The notes: generated by a model not told the origin, from the sequence alone. DNA of 64,000 bases from Strix aluco (GCF_031877795.1 NC_133933.1:67224003-67288002); one strand, 5' to 3'; counted from the first letter of the stretch, positions 1 to 12,315 are shown. Translations and numbers: made by a program.

Positions 1-271
1 TGAAAAGAAAAGAAAAGAAAAGAAAAGAAAAGAAAAGAAAAGAAAAGAAAAGAAAAGAAAAGAAAAGAAAAGAAAAGAAAAGAAAAGAAAAGAAAAGAAA
101 AGAAAAGAAAAGAAAAGAAAAGAAAAGAAAAGAAAAGAAAAGAAAAGAAAAGAAAAGAAAAGAAAAGAAAAGAAAAGAAGGAAGGAAAGAAAGGAAAGGA
201 AGGAAGGAAGGAAGGAAGGAAGGAAGGAAGGAAGGAAGGAAGGAAGGAAGGAAGGAAGGAAGGAAGGAAGG
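1..271. repeat. Polypurine microsatellite, (GAAAA)n then (GAAG)n
   Basis: A nearly perfect pentanucleotide run of about 35 copies fills positions 2-176 and changes into a tetranucleotide GAAG/GGAA run to 271. All purines are on the plus strand. The array touches the left edge of the window, so its full length is unknown. It directly abuts the 3' end of the CR1 copy to its right, where CR1 elements normally carry short octamer repeats. It may have grown from the tail of that insertion. Confidence 0.97.
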
Positions 272-294
272 TCACATGAAACAAGAAAATAGAG

Positions 295-1230
295 TTGCTT
301 AGGTTGGAAAAGACCTTTAAGATCATTGAGTCTGCTAACCTAACACTGCCAAGTCCACCACTAAACCATGTCCCTAAGCACCACATCTACACGTCTTTTA
401 AATACCTCCAGGGATGTTGACTTCACCACTTCCCTGGGCAGCCGGTTCCAATGCTTGACAATCTGGAGAAGAAATTTTTCCTGATATCCAATCTAAACCT
501 CCCCTGGTGCAACTTGAGGCCATTTGGTCTTGTCCTATCATTTGTTACTTGAGAGAAGAGACCGACACCCACCTCGCGACAATCTCCTTTCTGGTAGTTG
601 TAGAGAGCAATAAGGTTTCCCCTGAGGTTCCTTTTCTCCAGGCTAAACAACCCCAATTCCCTCAGCTGCTCCTCACAAGACTTGCTCTCTAGACACTTCA
701 TCAGATTTGTTACTCTTTTTTGGACATGCTCCAGCAACTCAATGTCTTTCTTGTAGTGGGAGGCCCAAAACTGAACACAGTGCCAAGTACAGGGGCACAA
801 TCGCTTCCCTAGTCCTGCTGGCCACGGTATTTCTGATACAAGCCAGGATGCTATTGGCCTTCTTGGCCACCTGGGCACACTGCCAGCTCATATTCAGTCA
901 ACCAACACCCCCACGTTCTTTCCTGCCTGGAAGCTTTCCAGCCACTCTTCCCCAGTCTGTAGCGTTGCATGGGATGGTTGTGACCAAAGTGCAGGACCCG
1001 GCACTGAGCCTTGCTGAACCTCATACAGGTGGCCTGGGCCCATCTGCCTATCCAGATCCGTCTGAAGAGCCTTTCTATCCTCAAGCAGATAACACTCCTG
1101 CCCAACTTGGCATTTGCAAACTTACAGAGGATGTACTCGATCCCCTTGTCCAGATCATTGATAAAGATGTTAAGCAGAACTGGCTGCAATACTGAGCCTT
1201 AGGGAACAACACTTGTGACTGGGAAGCGAG
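295..1230 (-). mobile_element. CR1 LINE fragment, 3' part of ORF2 plus 3' UTR, antisense
   Basis: The plus strand from about 299 reads as the reverse complement of an avian CR1 3' end (the conserved segment TTAGGTTGGAAAAGACC and what follows). Minus-strand translation gives typical CR1 reverse-transcriptase C-terminal sequence in two frames. Positions 1189-851 encode the palm segment with NIFINDLDKGIE. Positions 878-423 encode the region with [29 protein letters not shown] and [12 protein letters not shown]. The two parts lie in different frames, so there is at least one frameshift. The catalytic box, FADD in active CR1, reads FANA, so the copy cannot encode a working polymerase. It is 5'-truncated near 1230, as is usual for this family. 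It is a dead copy but younger than the CR1 pieces at 12, 24 and 42 kb. Confidence 0.93.
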
Positions 1231-3514
1231 CTTTCAAAAAGAGTAGATTTTTTTTATTCAGTTCTCTTTTTCTTTTCTTTCTGGAATAGGACAGGCTCGG
1301 TGCCACAATGGCTCTGCAGGTTTTCCTCTGCAGAGCCCAGCTAGCAACCGGTCCTGCTTTTAGGGAACTGTTTGACTTTCCCCCTCATGCAAATACCTGA
1401 AGAACAGCCACTTGCTTCAAGCAAAATCTGTTAGCCCCTCTCTGGTCCCGCAGCCGGCCTTTGCACTGATGGCCTTAGGACATCAGAGGTTTGCAATGAA
1501 ACTAGAAAGGGAGCAAACATTACTGGGTTTCAAAGAGTCACGTGTGCCCACTTACTGCTACACTGTGCACCCTAGAAGTCTTCCCAAGGCACAGAAGCCC
1601 AGCCGAGGTCTAGATTTTCTACATATAAAGCACATGTATTTGGAGTTACAGCCATGAATTTCATAACTGATAGATCTCTGGGATTTCTACACAAAAGTGA
1701 GAATGTCAAAGTTTCCAGATGAATTTCTTTATGAATTAGGAGCCAGCCCAGACACAGACAGCCCTCCTTACTCTAACAGTTTCAGGTAGGACTGCTGCTT
1801 CTGGGTCCTGGCACACAGCCCAGTTGTAATTCTAAGTTGTGATGAAATAGTGAGAAAAGGGACCAGGATCCCAGGCGCAATACCTTGGAATAGCAGCTCA
1901 GAGTTTTCATCCTCCAAAGAGGGCTAAGTAGTCAATTTGGAACCTATGAGTTACACCCATAAGGATAGCTAGAGAAAGGCAAACACATGTCAGACTGACA
2001 GCTTTTATTGCCATTTTTACCTGCCTACTGACAGGCAGAGAGTGAGTGGCTTACTTGAAACAAACAGCCCAGAGATGGGTTTGTAGCAAACACTTGACCT
2101 CTGGCCTCTGGCCTGACATGACAGCCGACAAGACTTGATGCAATGCAACACTGCATTGCTCCCTTATATTTTGAGGCTGAAAGGAGGCAGAACTGTTGAT
2201 TTCTTCCCTTCCCCCGACTCCATTTCCCTATTTCTGGTGCTTTAAGCCTCTTGTTTCTCTGCTGATCTGCCACCAGGAGAGTGAAGCTGTGGCCAAGATG
2301 AAAACTGAGCAGTAACTCTGGAGCTGGGGCTGTCCTTGTAGGTTTGTGGGCATAGCCCCCTCCCTGATAACAGCCTGAAGCATGGCAACCATGTCCCTCT
2401 TCCCTAAACCTCCAAATAATTTCCTGAATCTGAGCCTTACAAAGCAGCATTCGGCCACACATAATAAACCCTCACATTCCCCCTCCCTCCAGGGGTCCCA
2501 GGGTGATAGTACAGTGTTTCAAAACCATGTGAGGCTGCCTCTCAGTTACCTTGTACGTGCTTCAGCATTTTAGAAATCATAGGGTTTCATCGTTGTGCTG
2601 TGTTTAGCTTAGGGAGTGCAAATAAGTTCCCCGAGACGCATCGTATGGTTAGTGCGAGCCAATGAGCAGGCTCACGGAGGGCACCACTTGCCAAAAGAGC
2701 AGATGTGTCCGAAGCCTGTACCAGTTAATTTCGTGACCTACTGAAATCACTGAGAGATTTATACTGCTAATTACTGACTTTGTTTCTGGTTTAATCATCC
2801 TTTCCTTCACCTTTCTGTGAAGCTGAGAAGGGAAAAAAATGCTGATAAACATCTCATCTTCAGCAGGATATTGTTTCAAATATAAGCACATGAATTAAAA
2901 GATGCCTGTGTTTTTTTGGAAAAAAAAACATTTACAAAGAAAATATTTTAACTAAAGCTTTTAATTCAGCAGTGAGGCATATTTTTACTTTGCTTCCCGG
3001 ACAGCATCCTTCATGTGGTGAAAGCAAAATGATTTTTAAATCCTTTTTCTGTCCTGGACATGAACAAATGAGCTGCAATAGACTGAAATTTCTCGTAAAT
3101 GCCCAGGAAAATGAATGACAGGGATGAGATGCTGTCAAAATGTTGCAAAATACACTAAGACCCTGATTGCTCTGCAAAGTTTTACTCCCCTTTGTAAATA
3201 CATTTAGTGCATAATTTCACTGAACCTGGTATGGCTACATACATACATAAAAACACAATGTGCAGGCAGTCTCAGGGAATGTGTTAACCTAATACTATTC
3301 CCTGTCTAAATGCCTTTCTGTGATTTGCTCTAGCTTTATGTGCTTCACTCCCCTGTGCACCTCTGATGCTGGGTTCCCATCTTTTCCATCAGTACTGGTG
3401 CTAGGCACACCACAAAAATATACATGTAAAAAAGGTCTGACAAGGAACCGTGGACTAAGAGAGGGAACAGAAAAACTGTGCCTTTATTTTTTGCATAGCA
3501 GATCCAGCTTTCAA
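1231..3514. other. Intergenic, no gene recognised
   Basis: I see no exon-like frame with flanking splice sites and no recognisable repeat here. The longest open frame (minus strand, 2462-2025, 145 codons) has no family resemblance I can name and is overlapped by an equally open second frame, which points to base composition rather than coding. Confidence 0.6.
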
Positions 3515-3572
3515 ACTGATTTTTTCTAAAGCCTTGGGCAAATTACTCAAACCTCTCTCTAGCCCTCAGGAA
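3515..3572 (+). repeat. MIR-like SINE relic
   Basis: The stretch GCCTTGGGCAAATTACTCAA and the following CCTCTCT.. AGCCCTCAG match the conserved MIR/L2 core-tail pattern (CTTGGGCAAGTCACTTAACCTCTCTG..CCTCAG) with scattered substitutions. Only about 60 bases can be aligned by eye. The assignment is from remembered family sequence. A related L3/L2 tail is the main alternative. Confidence 0.5.
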
Positions 3573-6566
3573 GGGCAGCAGTTCTTACAGAGCAGCTCAG
3601 CAGTCTGGTAATGCCAAGAAGCTGCCACAGCTACCACAGAACAAAGCCCCTCAGTGCTCATGTTCTTTCCTTCAGGAGAGATTTGGTTGCTGGAAAGAAC
3701 ATGTAGTGGGCCAAAGGCTGTATTTTGACCTTCTCGCTGCAAACACTGCAGCTCAGAGAGCAAATGAGGAAACCAAAGGCAGTGTGTCACGTCCCTTGGT
3801 GTGTTTTACTTCAGCAGCTGCATCACTTGGTGTGTTGAGTATTTTAAGGCCTTCAGGCCCTGAGGTGGCACCACTTTCTATGGGTCATGCTAAGGAAGGC
3901 AGGACTGGGACCTCCAGTTTCAGTTTCTTCTCAATGGACACCAAATACCTTGCCTCCCGCTACCAGTTCTCTTCCCGCTGACTTTCTGGGCTTGCCTTGT
4001 GCCTGGGGTTTGAGAAAGGAAGAAGTCTATAAGAAAAGTTGGGCTTAAGCACTTAAAGGCCTCTGTCGTGCCTTCCTGCATATTAAAACTGTCTCTAGCT
4101 GATGGCCTGGATGTTAATACACAAGTGGCACCAAAGTACTGAACCAGTCAGCAGACCAGGAGCAATGGAGCTGTTTACGGCTCCCACGGTCTCCTCCTGA
4201 GGCGGAGATCCCTGCAGTTAACCAAGGTGCAGAGCCCAGGCCCCCAAACCAAACCAGCGCTGCCAACATCAGCGTGCAGCGCAACTGGTTGTTTCCCCAA
4301 TCCAGGAATATTTGTTGTCAGGGACTTAACTCTGTATGAAAGGAATGTTGTTTCATTTCAGAACCAGAGATTTCCGACAAGACAGAGCATGAGCTTTCTG
4401 AAAGGCAAGAGCTTTTTGTTTTTTTCTCACAAACATGCTCAGACATAGCTTTCCTTTCAGCTAATTAAGCTGTTTTAAAGCAAACTGGTCAAACAGTGAC
4501 ACCGTGGTGGGGAGCCTTGGAATCAATTGCATGATATAGAAGGCAGGACATTTAAAGGGTGACTTCTGCCATTGTTTCCCCTGGCTGAATCTTTTCTACT
4601 TGGTCAATGCTGCCAGAGTGACCCTATACAATTGGGAGAATTCAAAGCCACTGACCTCAAGAGATGCCATTAAGAAGGCAACTGCAGAATAAGATTTCAT
4701 GGTTGGGAGCCAAATTTACCTTCTCCTTCCATGTCTTGATGCTTACAATATTTGATATGTATGTTTTCTTCCTGTCATTAGCATATTGCTAAACCAGCTA
4801 AATAAAAAGAGAAGGCAGACATAAGGCATCATTGGCAATAACTGCATCTTGGCTGTACAGGAGAGCTGCACTGTTTAAGGTGAAACCTAGAACTGCAAAC
4901 AAATCATCTTACAGCATTACAGTGGTTCCTTCGGCTTCATGACAGTGAGTGATTGGTGGGAGTAAGATTCACTTTGCTAGCACAGAAGATGGACTCTGCC
5001 TAGCATATATTTTGTTAAACAGAGTATGACATCCATTGTTTTTCCAAGCTGCTGGATATAAAATCAGTGAGTTTCAACATCTGCCAAATGACCATACTGT
5101 TTCCCATGTGCAAAGAATAGACAAATTTGAAACATTCTATTAATAACCAGAAGTGCTGGCGAAAATGGGTTCCTCACTGTTTCTTTCTGAGGACGACAGG
5201 GAGGCCATTCAGTCAGGCAGTCAACACACAAAGAAACCTTGGGAAACCTGCAAACAGGGGATCTGCCACTGCAGCCCCACACAAAGCCATGCTAAACACA
5301 GCAGCCGCAGCTACAGAAAGTTTCCTGTGCCACTGGAGAGATGCTCCATCTAGCTGTTTTCAGGGCACCCTTTCCACAAAGATACCAGATGTAGTAGGTT
5401 TGCCCCTGTGTGCTCAGCACACACAGACAAAATGGAGGCGGTGCAGGACCATGCTGCAACATGTGATGAACAATCCCTACATGTTCATTTCTGCTCCTCA
5501 AGAATCTACCTGAAGCATAGCCAGCCCTCTTGGATGTACCCCGTGCCATTGCCCTCCTGCATGTACCCCTTGACTCTGCGTGGAGAGCCTGTATCCCCTT
5601 GGGCAGAAGATCTCCTGCAGGATCAGAGGGATCCAGCACCTCACCATGCCCCTGCTTGCACTGGGGCGCTGAGGCCAGGGTTGTCACAGGTCTCCCCATA
5701 CAGTTATACAGGGTATCTCTGTGGACATGGGGCTGTCTTGCACCTGCATCCCATGCCATGCGTGTACATTATTTGTGAGGGTACAAGGGGAATGTCTCTT
5801 GAATGGGATCATGGTAGATAAATATCCTCAGGTTATGTTGCAGGGCAACATGACCCACATGGAAACGTCATGTGGTGGCTTGCTCCAAAGCCTATCTGTC
5901 TCTGGCACACACGGTTTCAGCTCTGGACCATGGCTGCTCCCAGACCAGCTGGGTGAAGGGGCACTTGTCTCTGCCCAGAGAGCCCTCTGTGTCAGGGCAC
6001 TGCTCTGTTGAGCCAGCCTGGCCTGTTCAAAGAACAGGTCTACAACCATGGCAGCAAAAGTGTCAGAGGGTGATGGAGGCTGCTGTATTGCAGGGGGTTG
6101 ATGCCCCCATGCAACCCACAGCCAGCAGCTCTCCTGGAAAGACCTCACAGCTGGCTTTAAGCTCTTGGGATGGGCAGAGGATCCTGTCCATGGGAGCGCA
6201 TCAGTCCTGGGCCGCCCCTTTCCCCACACGTGCACACGTGTGTGCTGGCACACACAGGCACCCTGCCCTTCTCCCCGGCACCGAGCCCTCTTGGCCTCCT
6301 GCTTCCCTTCCTGTGATGTCGCATGTTCAACATGATGACTTGCTCTATAGAAGCCATGTGTTGTCATAATGTAACATCATTAAACAAAGTGTTTAGAGCA
6401 GTTTTCACAGAGCCAGAACATGAACAACAAAACCCGCCAATTACAGTGTCATTCTGTGTAGTTGTTAAGGTTTCAAATGTCTCCAACTTTCTCTGGTAGG
6501 CCATATTGAGCATGTCACAGCGAACATCTGAGATAACGATTTGCTAGGCAATGTGCAATTCTCGCC
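3573..6566. other. Intergenic, no gene recognised
   Basis: The part from 5130 to 6370 is GC-richer and carries several overlapping open frames on both strands (up to 179 codons on the minus strand, 6367-5828). Frames open on both strands at once, with no splice signals framing any one of them, look compositional. The only motif that stands out is a pair of CACGTG E-boxes at 6227-6240. The stretch 6365-6560 is AT-rich, low in repeats, and could be a conserved non-coding segment, but I cannot test this. Confidence 0.55.
6227..6240. promoter_or_regulatory. Two palindromic E-boxes two bases apart
   Basis: CACGTG occurs at 6227-6232 and again at 6235-6240. CACGTG is the high-affinity site of bHLH-ZIP factors such as USF, MYC/MAX and CLOCK/BMAL1. 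The two-base gap puts the sites on nearly the same helix turn. The flanks are a CA/TG-rich stretch, so the pair may have arisen from dinucleotide drift. Function is inference. Confidence 0.3.
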
Positions 6567-6623
6567 TTTTTTTTTTTTTTTAATATCCAAGAAGAAAGAG
6601 TTCTTTATAATAATTTGGCTCAA

Positions 6624-6803
6624 ATGTCTACACACATTGCTCCAGCGTCTGTAGCAGCATGTGTTTCTAGGATTGTTCTGGAAGAGAAAATGCAGAAACA
6701 GCAGGGAGCAGAAGATAAACAGGCAATTCGTGACTCATTAAAACAAGCATTGGTAGCCAACATTGTGGAGTGTGTGAAGGCCCCAGATCCAACTCGCCTA
6801 TAA
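6624..6803 (+). other. Small open frame of unknown status, possible exon or retrogene scrap
   Basis: An ATG at 6624 opens a 59-codon frame to a TAA at 6801-6803. The frame is also open upstream to a 15-base T run (6567-6581) followed by a CCAAG that could act as a weak 3' splice site. The predicted peptide is hydrophilic and helix-like (..LEEKMQKQQGAEDKQAIRD..), unlike most chance frames around it. I do not recognise it. It could be a terminal exon, a pseudogene piece, a conserved non-coding block or simply chance. Confidence 0.2.
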
Positions 6804-8948
6804 ACTTTTTTTACCAGCTGGACTTAGCATCTGTCAGAGTTTGGAAGGAGAGATAATCTGGTACAAATGATTTCAGTGTGTCGCATTTATTAACCTGCCA
6901 CCTTACATAACACTGCTGATTGGGAACTGGGGGACCGGCTTGAGCAGTGACACAGCTTATTGTCCAAACGGTATGACTTCGCCATTAAAGACGCCGTCTT
7001 TCCTCCCTCTTTTTAAATTATAATGAAGACAATGGAGCAACTGCAAAAGAGATAATGAAGCGAACTTAAAAAGCAGCGCAGTTTTGAGAAACATACATGC
7101 CAAGACAATATCCTCAGCAGATATTTTTTGCTCTGCTTTTTTTTTCCCAGTCCTCACTTTACTCCACATGCTCAGAAAACTTTTTAGCCTGCTTGTCACA
7201 GGAGCTGGGATACACACCTCTGAATAAAACAAATGCCCCATCTCACTCCCCAAGCTACTGCCCGCTGAGGCGATGTTATTTACTGCCTGAACAGCTCCAG
7301 GAGTCAAAAACATCATGGATGTCATGGCAGGCTCAATACCCCACATAAAAATGAACATGATTTTTTTCAAAGCATTTTAGAGAATTTCAAATATGTTCTC
7401 CCTTTTTAATGCAGTTTCTCTCATTAAGGGCCTGATCCTTCTCTAATTAATGTAGATGGAAAAATTCCTTTTGATTCCGAAAGGGAAAAGGCTGGTTCCC
7501 GATGCTCTGCAGGAACTGCTGGCTTGGCAAGAGGAAAAAAATCCATCAAAAATAATATATACATTTATCCTAGTTTGGGGTTCATCTCTTTCCAGCTCAC
7601 TGAATACTTACTAGGGACTACTTGACAGATAGAAAATCACAAACTGGTGTTTTGTTTCTTTTCCAGATCAGACGCCATGAATTTCAAATTAATAGAGATG
7701 TTTACTTGCTAATACAAAATTTAAATGTATTATCTTATAAAACATGAATATGCCATTTTCTTGTTGCAAAATACAGTGTTGCTATTTAAAAAACAAAAAC
7801 TGCAGAGACTTTGGGAGGAAAAAAAAGCACTCAGGCTTAGGAATACCTCACATTTCATTTCGGTTAGCCTATTATTTGTAGTTTTGAAACTTTATTGGTC
7901 CCTGATCTAATCTTTTCTGAGTATGAAAACATTAACATATGGTTTAACACAGCACAGGGCTGGAAAGTCCATATCCCAAATGCACATTGTATGCAGGGTG
8001 ACATTCACACTAAATATCATCCCACAGGGTCTGTACTCCATTTTACCTGGGATTGGAGAGCCATGAAATCTCTGGAAAAGTTGTTCATGAGTCTGAACCA
8101 AATGGCGTGCAGTGTACTGAGATACTAGCAGCGTGTGCTGCTGCCAAAGGTTGTGGCTCAAATGTCTCTCTAAGTAACATTAAAAATCTGCTGCTTCATG
8201 CCTATGAATTTCAATATTTATAGCGTTCAATAAAATGGTCCACTGTCAGAGAGAGATGTGCCACTGTGCACTCTCTGAGCAGATGGGCTGCAATATGGCA
8301 CATTTACATGGACCAGCTGTGGAGTGCAGAAATGAATGCTGGTCAGAGGCAGGCTGGAGGCGCCACATCTGGAATGCAAACAGGCCCGCCTCTGCAGCCG
8401 CCGGGACATTTCCTGAGCAGGACGAGCTCTGATTTAGGGCCGCTCACCAGTGTACCTTAAACTGCATCAAGAGTCCTCATTAACACAAGAGACTACGGTG
8501 AGGTTTAGGGCCTGGAGCTTCTCTGCTGGGCATCTGTTAGAGCCCGGGGATGGCACTCTGTAGCCTGGCATAGAGGCGCCCCGGGGAGACATTCTCTCCT
8601 GTACTGTGTTATTGGCTAAATTTAACAACTTTTTTTTTAAAATTCTCTCATGTACAGTGTTGTACACTGAACGTCTTCAGATGCAAGAGGCAAACAAGCT
8701 CTTCTCGCCTCCCACCCTTCCCTGTGCCCCCCTGGGCAACCGGGGAGTCTGCTAATACTCTGAAATTGAATTGATTTATTGTTTTTAAGGAGAAAATAGT
8801 GAATACTCCAGCATGCATAAAAAGAATAAAGTGCACATCTGCTTTGTTTTTGCAGTAAAAGGGGATTTTCGAACCTTCAGATCACAATTTCTAGAAAAAA
8901 GGCTGGTGGCCACTTCAGTATAAATCATTTTACATTGCGCTTGGGGAA
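6804..8948. other. Intergenic, no gene recognised
   Basis: AT-rich single-copy-looking sequence. Open frames are under 140 codons and have no recognisable domains. I identify no transposon. The segment 8220-8620 has mixed composition with few low-complexity runs and may be single copy. Confidence 0.55.
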
Positions 8949-9016
8949 AATCCTGGAGCCTCTGAAGTCAATGGCAGAATTCCCACTGATTTCCAGTAGA
9001 GTTAGGATTTTGCTCA
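8949..9016. repeat. Ancient palindromic interspersed repeat, copy A
   Basis: This contains CTGAAGTCAATGGCAGAATT followed by CCCACTGATTTCCAGTAG, that is, a GAAGTCAATGG arm and a diverged inverted partner. The same pattern recurs at 9926-9985. The motif (CCATTGACTTC on the other strand) belongs to an old repeat class I remember from reptile and bird genomes, probably a small DNA-transposon derivative. I cannot name the family with certainty. Confidence 0.4.
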
Positions 9017-9925
9017 ATTAGAATAAATAGACCTTAAAGTGGGTATAAAAAATAATTTACTCACATAATAAGGCCCCTCTGTGCTTTCAGAGTGGTATAA
9101 TGTGTCCTTAGTGTATATAAAAATCATATGTTTAAATCAAAAGGACAGAGCGAACATATATCTTTGATTCAGCACAGAAATAATCAAAACCAAATTAATA
9201 TATCTGATATTGCAAATCAGACCTTCCAATTTTTCCAGATCAACATATTTCATCACCACATTTTACTTTCACGAAAGTTTGGTGTGGGTATACAGCTGGG
9301 GAGGGGAATACAGGTGTGAGAGATAAACCACTTTTTGAAATCCAATATTCTTTGGCATTTCAGCCTTCCCAGAGCTCATACCGGAGGTACAGTGCCAGCT
9401 GAAGTGCAGTTGCCCAGTGACTAGCCTGCTGCATGGTAGCTCCCCCACTTACCTGGCTTTGGGAGTGTAAATGGAAGAGTTTCACATGTCCCTGAGGCTG
9501 AGCATGCAAAGCTATGGAGAAGATTTGGTGCTTTTCTCCTAGGGAATTTTCTACCCCTCCTCTCTCCCTCCTCTTACCTCCCACCCTCTCACTCCTGCCA
9601 TTCACAGGTTTTTATAGCATTTTTAAAGGCTTGGCTGGTTTTAATGAATAGGCACACAAAGGGGGAAATAAACTGCCCAGTTTATGATTGCTTCTGTCAT
9701 CTCACTGGAGGAAGGCATGACGACAACTAACATGAATGTGGCTTTAAAAAGAGCATTGCCATCTATCTACCCTATTCTTTTTCATCCTTCCTGGGTATCT
9801 GTGACACTGTGAAGCCCAAATTTGCTGAGAAAATCCATCGCCAACACACACACAGCAAGTACTCCATAGTGTAGAGTATCAATGTGCATTTAAAAATTAT
9901 GGTGAAAACAGATCCATGCACTTTG
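9017..9925. other. Intergenic, no gene recognised
   Basis: AT-rich up to about 9350, then a mixed segment to 9610 with a CT-rich run at 9540-9595. No exon-like structure and no identified repeat. Confidence 0.55.
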
Positions 9926-9985
9926 TGCCCAATTCTGCTCCCAGGGAAGTTAATAGCAGAACTCCCTTCAACTGTCAGGGGTCTG
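9926..9985. repeat. Ancient palindromic interspersed repeat, copy B
   Basis: It aligns by eye to copy A at 8949-9016 over the AAGT.AAT.GCAGAA.TCCC core, starting with CCCAATTCTGCTCCC. The two copies lie about 0.9 kb apart in the same orientation and each has many substitutions, so both are old. Confidence 0.4.
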
Positions 9986-10483
9986 CAGCTTGGAGCTGTT
10001 CTTTGTTCTTCAATTAATAATTCAGAGTTCATTTGAAATCACACATCCAGCATACTCCAAAGCTGCGCAGGGCACAGTGTATTGCACGTCAGCAATAATA
10101 GCCCGAATCTGGTTGGGGCTGAATATTTTTGTTCTTATGGACCCCGTCCCAGGGACTCTCCATCCACACAGGAGATACACTGCTCCTCTTTGCTCTGCCA
10201 GGGGACAAAGCACAAATTATATCACGGAGTGAAGGATACTGTCTCAAAAGCAGGGGATTAGGATGCCAACCAAGGAGAGGAGATCCCCTGCTTGGCCACT
10301 TAGCCGAAAGCTAAGCTGGGGAAACCAGGGGATGCATGAGGATCTAATGCACACACATACACTGAAACCATCAAGGATGTGTGGACAGGCATGGAAATCA
10401 GGCAAAAACCCTGAGCGTCTCTTCCAGAGACCTCAGCAACAGAACCTGGGACTCAGCTCTGCAGCTAGCTGGTAGCGTAGGCA
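9986..10483. other. Intergenic, no gene recognised
   Basis: Mixed-composition sequence with only short open frames. No repeat or RNA gene recognised. Confidence 0.55.
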
Positions 10484-10550
10484 TAGGCCTGGTTTCTCTG
10501 TCTGTGAACCAGAAATAAAAGTCCTACCCCATTGCAGGGGAGCTGGAAGG
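10484..10550 (+). repeat. MIR-like SINE relic
   Basis: CCTGGTTTCTCTGTCTGTGA followed by ..AATAAAAGTCCTACCCCATTGCAGGGG resembles the MIR central-to-3' pattern (CCTCAGTTTCCTCATCTGTAAAATGGGGATAATAGTACCTACC..). It is diverged and short. The alignment is from memory. Confidence 0.5.
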
Positions 10551-12315
10551 AAAAATATACAGCAGGTTGGAAGGTGCCTCAGGACTGTGGCCACAGGGCC
10601 ATATTCACACCAAAAATACATATAGGGCTTGATACTCTTTGGGACTGATGCCTGCCTACTAATCAAGGAAAGCTTAGGTAATTGCTATCTGAAGCAAGGC
10701 TCACAGCATCTGTGTTATTGTAGCCTCTCATATCTGTTAGGGCAATTTTAATTCAAATTTACAGGCATCACCTTGCTCGTCCACCAGGCAAAACTGTGGG
10801 ACCTGCCTGAGGGGAAGGAGAGCCCGCAGGCCAAGCGAGCGTGGCTGAGCAGCTCCCAGCCGACGAGAAATAAGTTACGGTACTTGGAGCCGCTATCTGT
10901 CTCTTGCTGCCTGGGCTCGAAGGCGACAGACAGAGCCGTTACCATCACAAATCATTCCGACGCTGGATGTCCATCAGGCAAGCACTGTTCCAGTGCGGGG
11001 CTGTCTGGCGCAACATGTGCCTGTCATGGACTGCTGCACATGCAAGTTTTCCCATCTTGTAGGAGATATTTTGACCATATCCTTCCTGACAAGAAACAAG
11101 TCTATTTATGGCTAGCTTCTTTTCATAAATAACCCAGTCCTTACTACGCTGCACACACATGTATATTTGGCTTCTAAGTGTTATTTATTATCCTTTTTTT
11201 TATTTTATTTTATTTCTTTTCCTTCCATTGCAGAAGCAGCTCAGGGAACTTCTAAGTTTATTATAATTGCTGTAAGGAGTTTTACAAGGATTCAGACCTG
11301 AAGGTCTATTTGACCTCATCTATTCTCTGCCAATAGTGGTGTCTAATTGCTCAGTAGCAAACACTATAATCCTGGGTGGCTGAATGATAAAGTGAGATTT
11401 TTTTGCTCTGATCAAATCATACACAGTGGGAAAAGGCAGGTGTTAGGGAGTTACTGACAGATCTCAGATGCTCTTGCTCATCCCCAAGACTTGCTGAGTC
11501 CCAACTCCAGGCTAAATTTAGAGCAGCCTGTGGGCTAATCTAATTTACACTGTTCTTGCAGTGGTCACAGGAGGGGCTTCTGCCAGCCAGTGGTGGGCTG
11601 GATGAGGTGAAATCACAGGCTATATCCAGCCACAGACTTTATGTTCCTCACCCGACACATGAGTATTAAGTACCCCTTTTAAACAGCAAATAGTCTTGGT
11701 TTTACTGAGCAGAAAGATCTCCTAATGCTTTACCACAATTCACGGTGCAGAACTAGCACAGCCCAGGGAAAGGAGGTAGGGTTCTGTGCATCCAAGAGAG
11801 TTGCTGAGCAAAGGTGGTTTGGAAGGACTTCTGTGGTACTGGTGGAAATCTGTCAGCATCTGTGAGGTCAGACTGACTTTCACGTTCCTTCCTAGCTTGC
11901 AACGGAAAACGAACACATTTTTTTTCTTATAAACTGAGTACACCTCACCTAGAAACCAATGTAAAACCACTGCAGAACTCTCTTCGTTCATGCCAAGCCC
12001 TTTCCGATGGGAAAGAAAGGAGGTACTATGATGCACCCCAGTGTCCACGGCATGTGGGGGAACATTGAAAAAAATGTCAGCAGATGATTTTATCAGATTT
12101 GTTGCACTAGTGTTTGCAATCTCATTTTTGGTGCAAACATTAGGGATCAAGTTGCTGTTTGACAAAGCAAAATTATCACGTTATATAGTTTGAATCAAGA
12201 CACCAAGGAAGGCCGGTGCGTGCTGGCCAGCAGCACTCCAAAGAAGCAGCAGTGGAGCTTGGTCCATATGTTTGTCCTGGTCTCGCTGCTGAGCAGAATC
12301 CTGCTGCACCAGTTT
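10551..12315. other. Intergenic, possible very old CR1 trace near 11,290
   Basis: The segment 11,288-11,345 (GGATTCAGACCTGAAGGTCT ..TTGACCTCATCTA) resembles the reversed 3' end of ancient CR1/L3-type LINEs (..CAAGGCCAGAAGGGACCATT.GATCATCTAGTC), but with too many differences to be firm. No exon-like frame is convincing. Confidence 0.35.
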
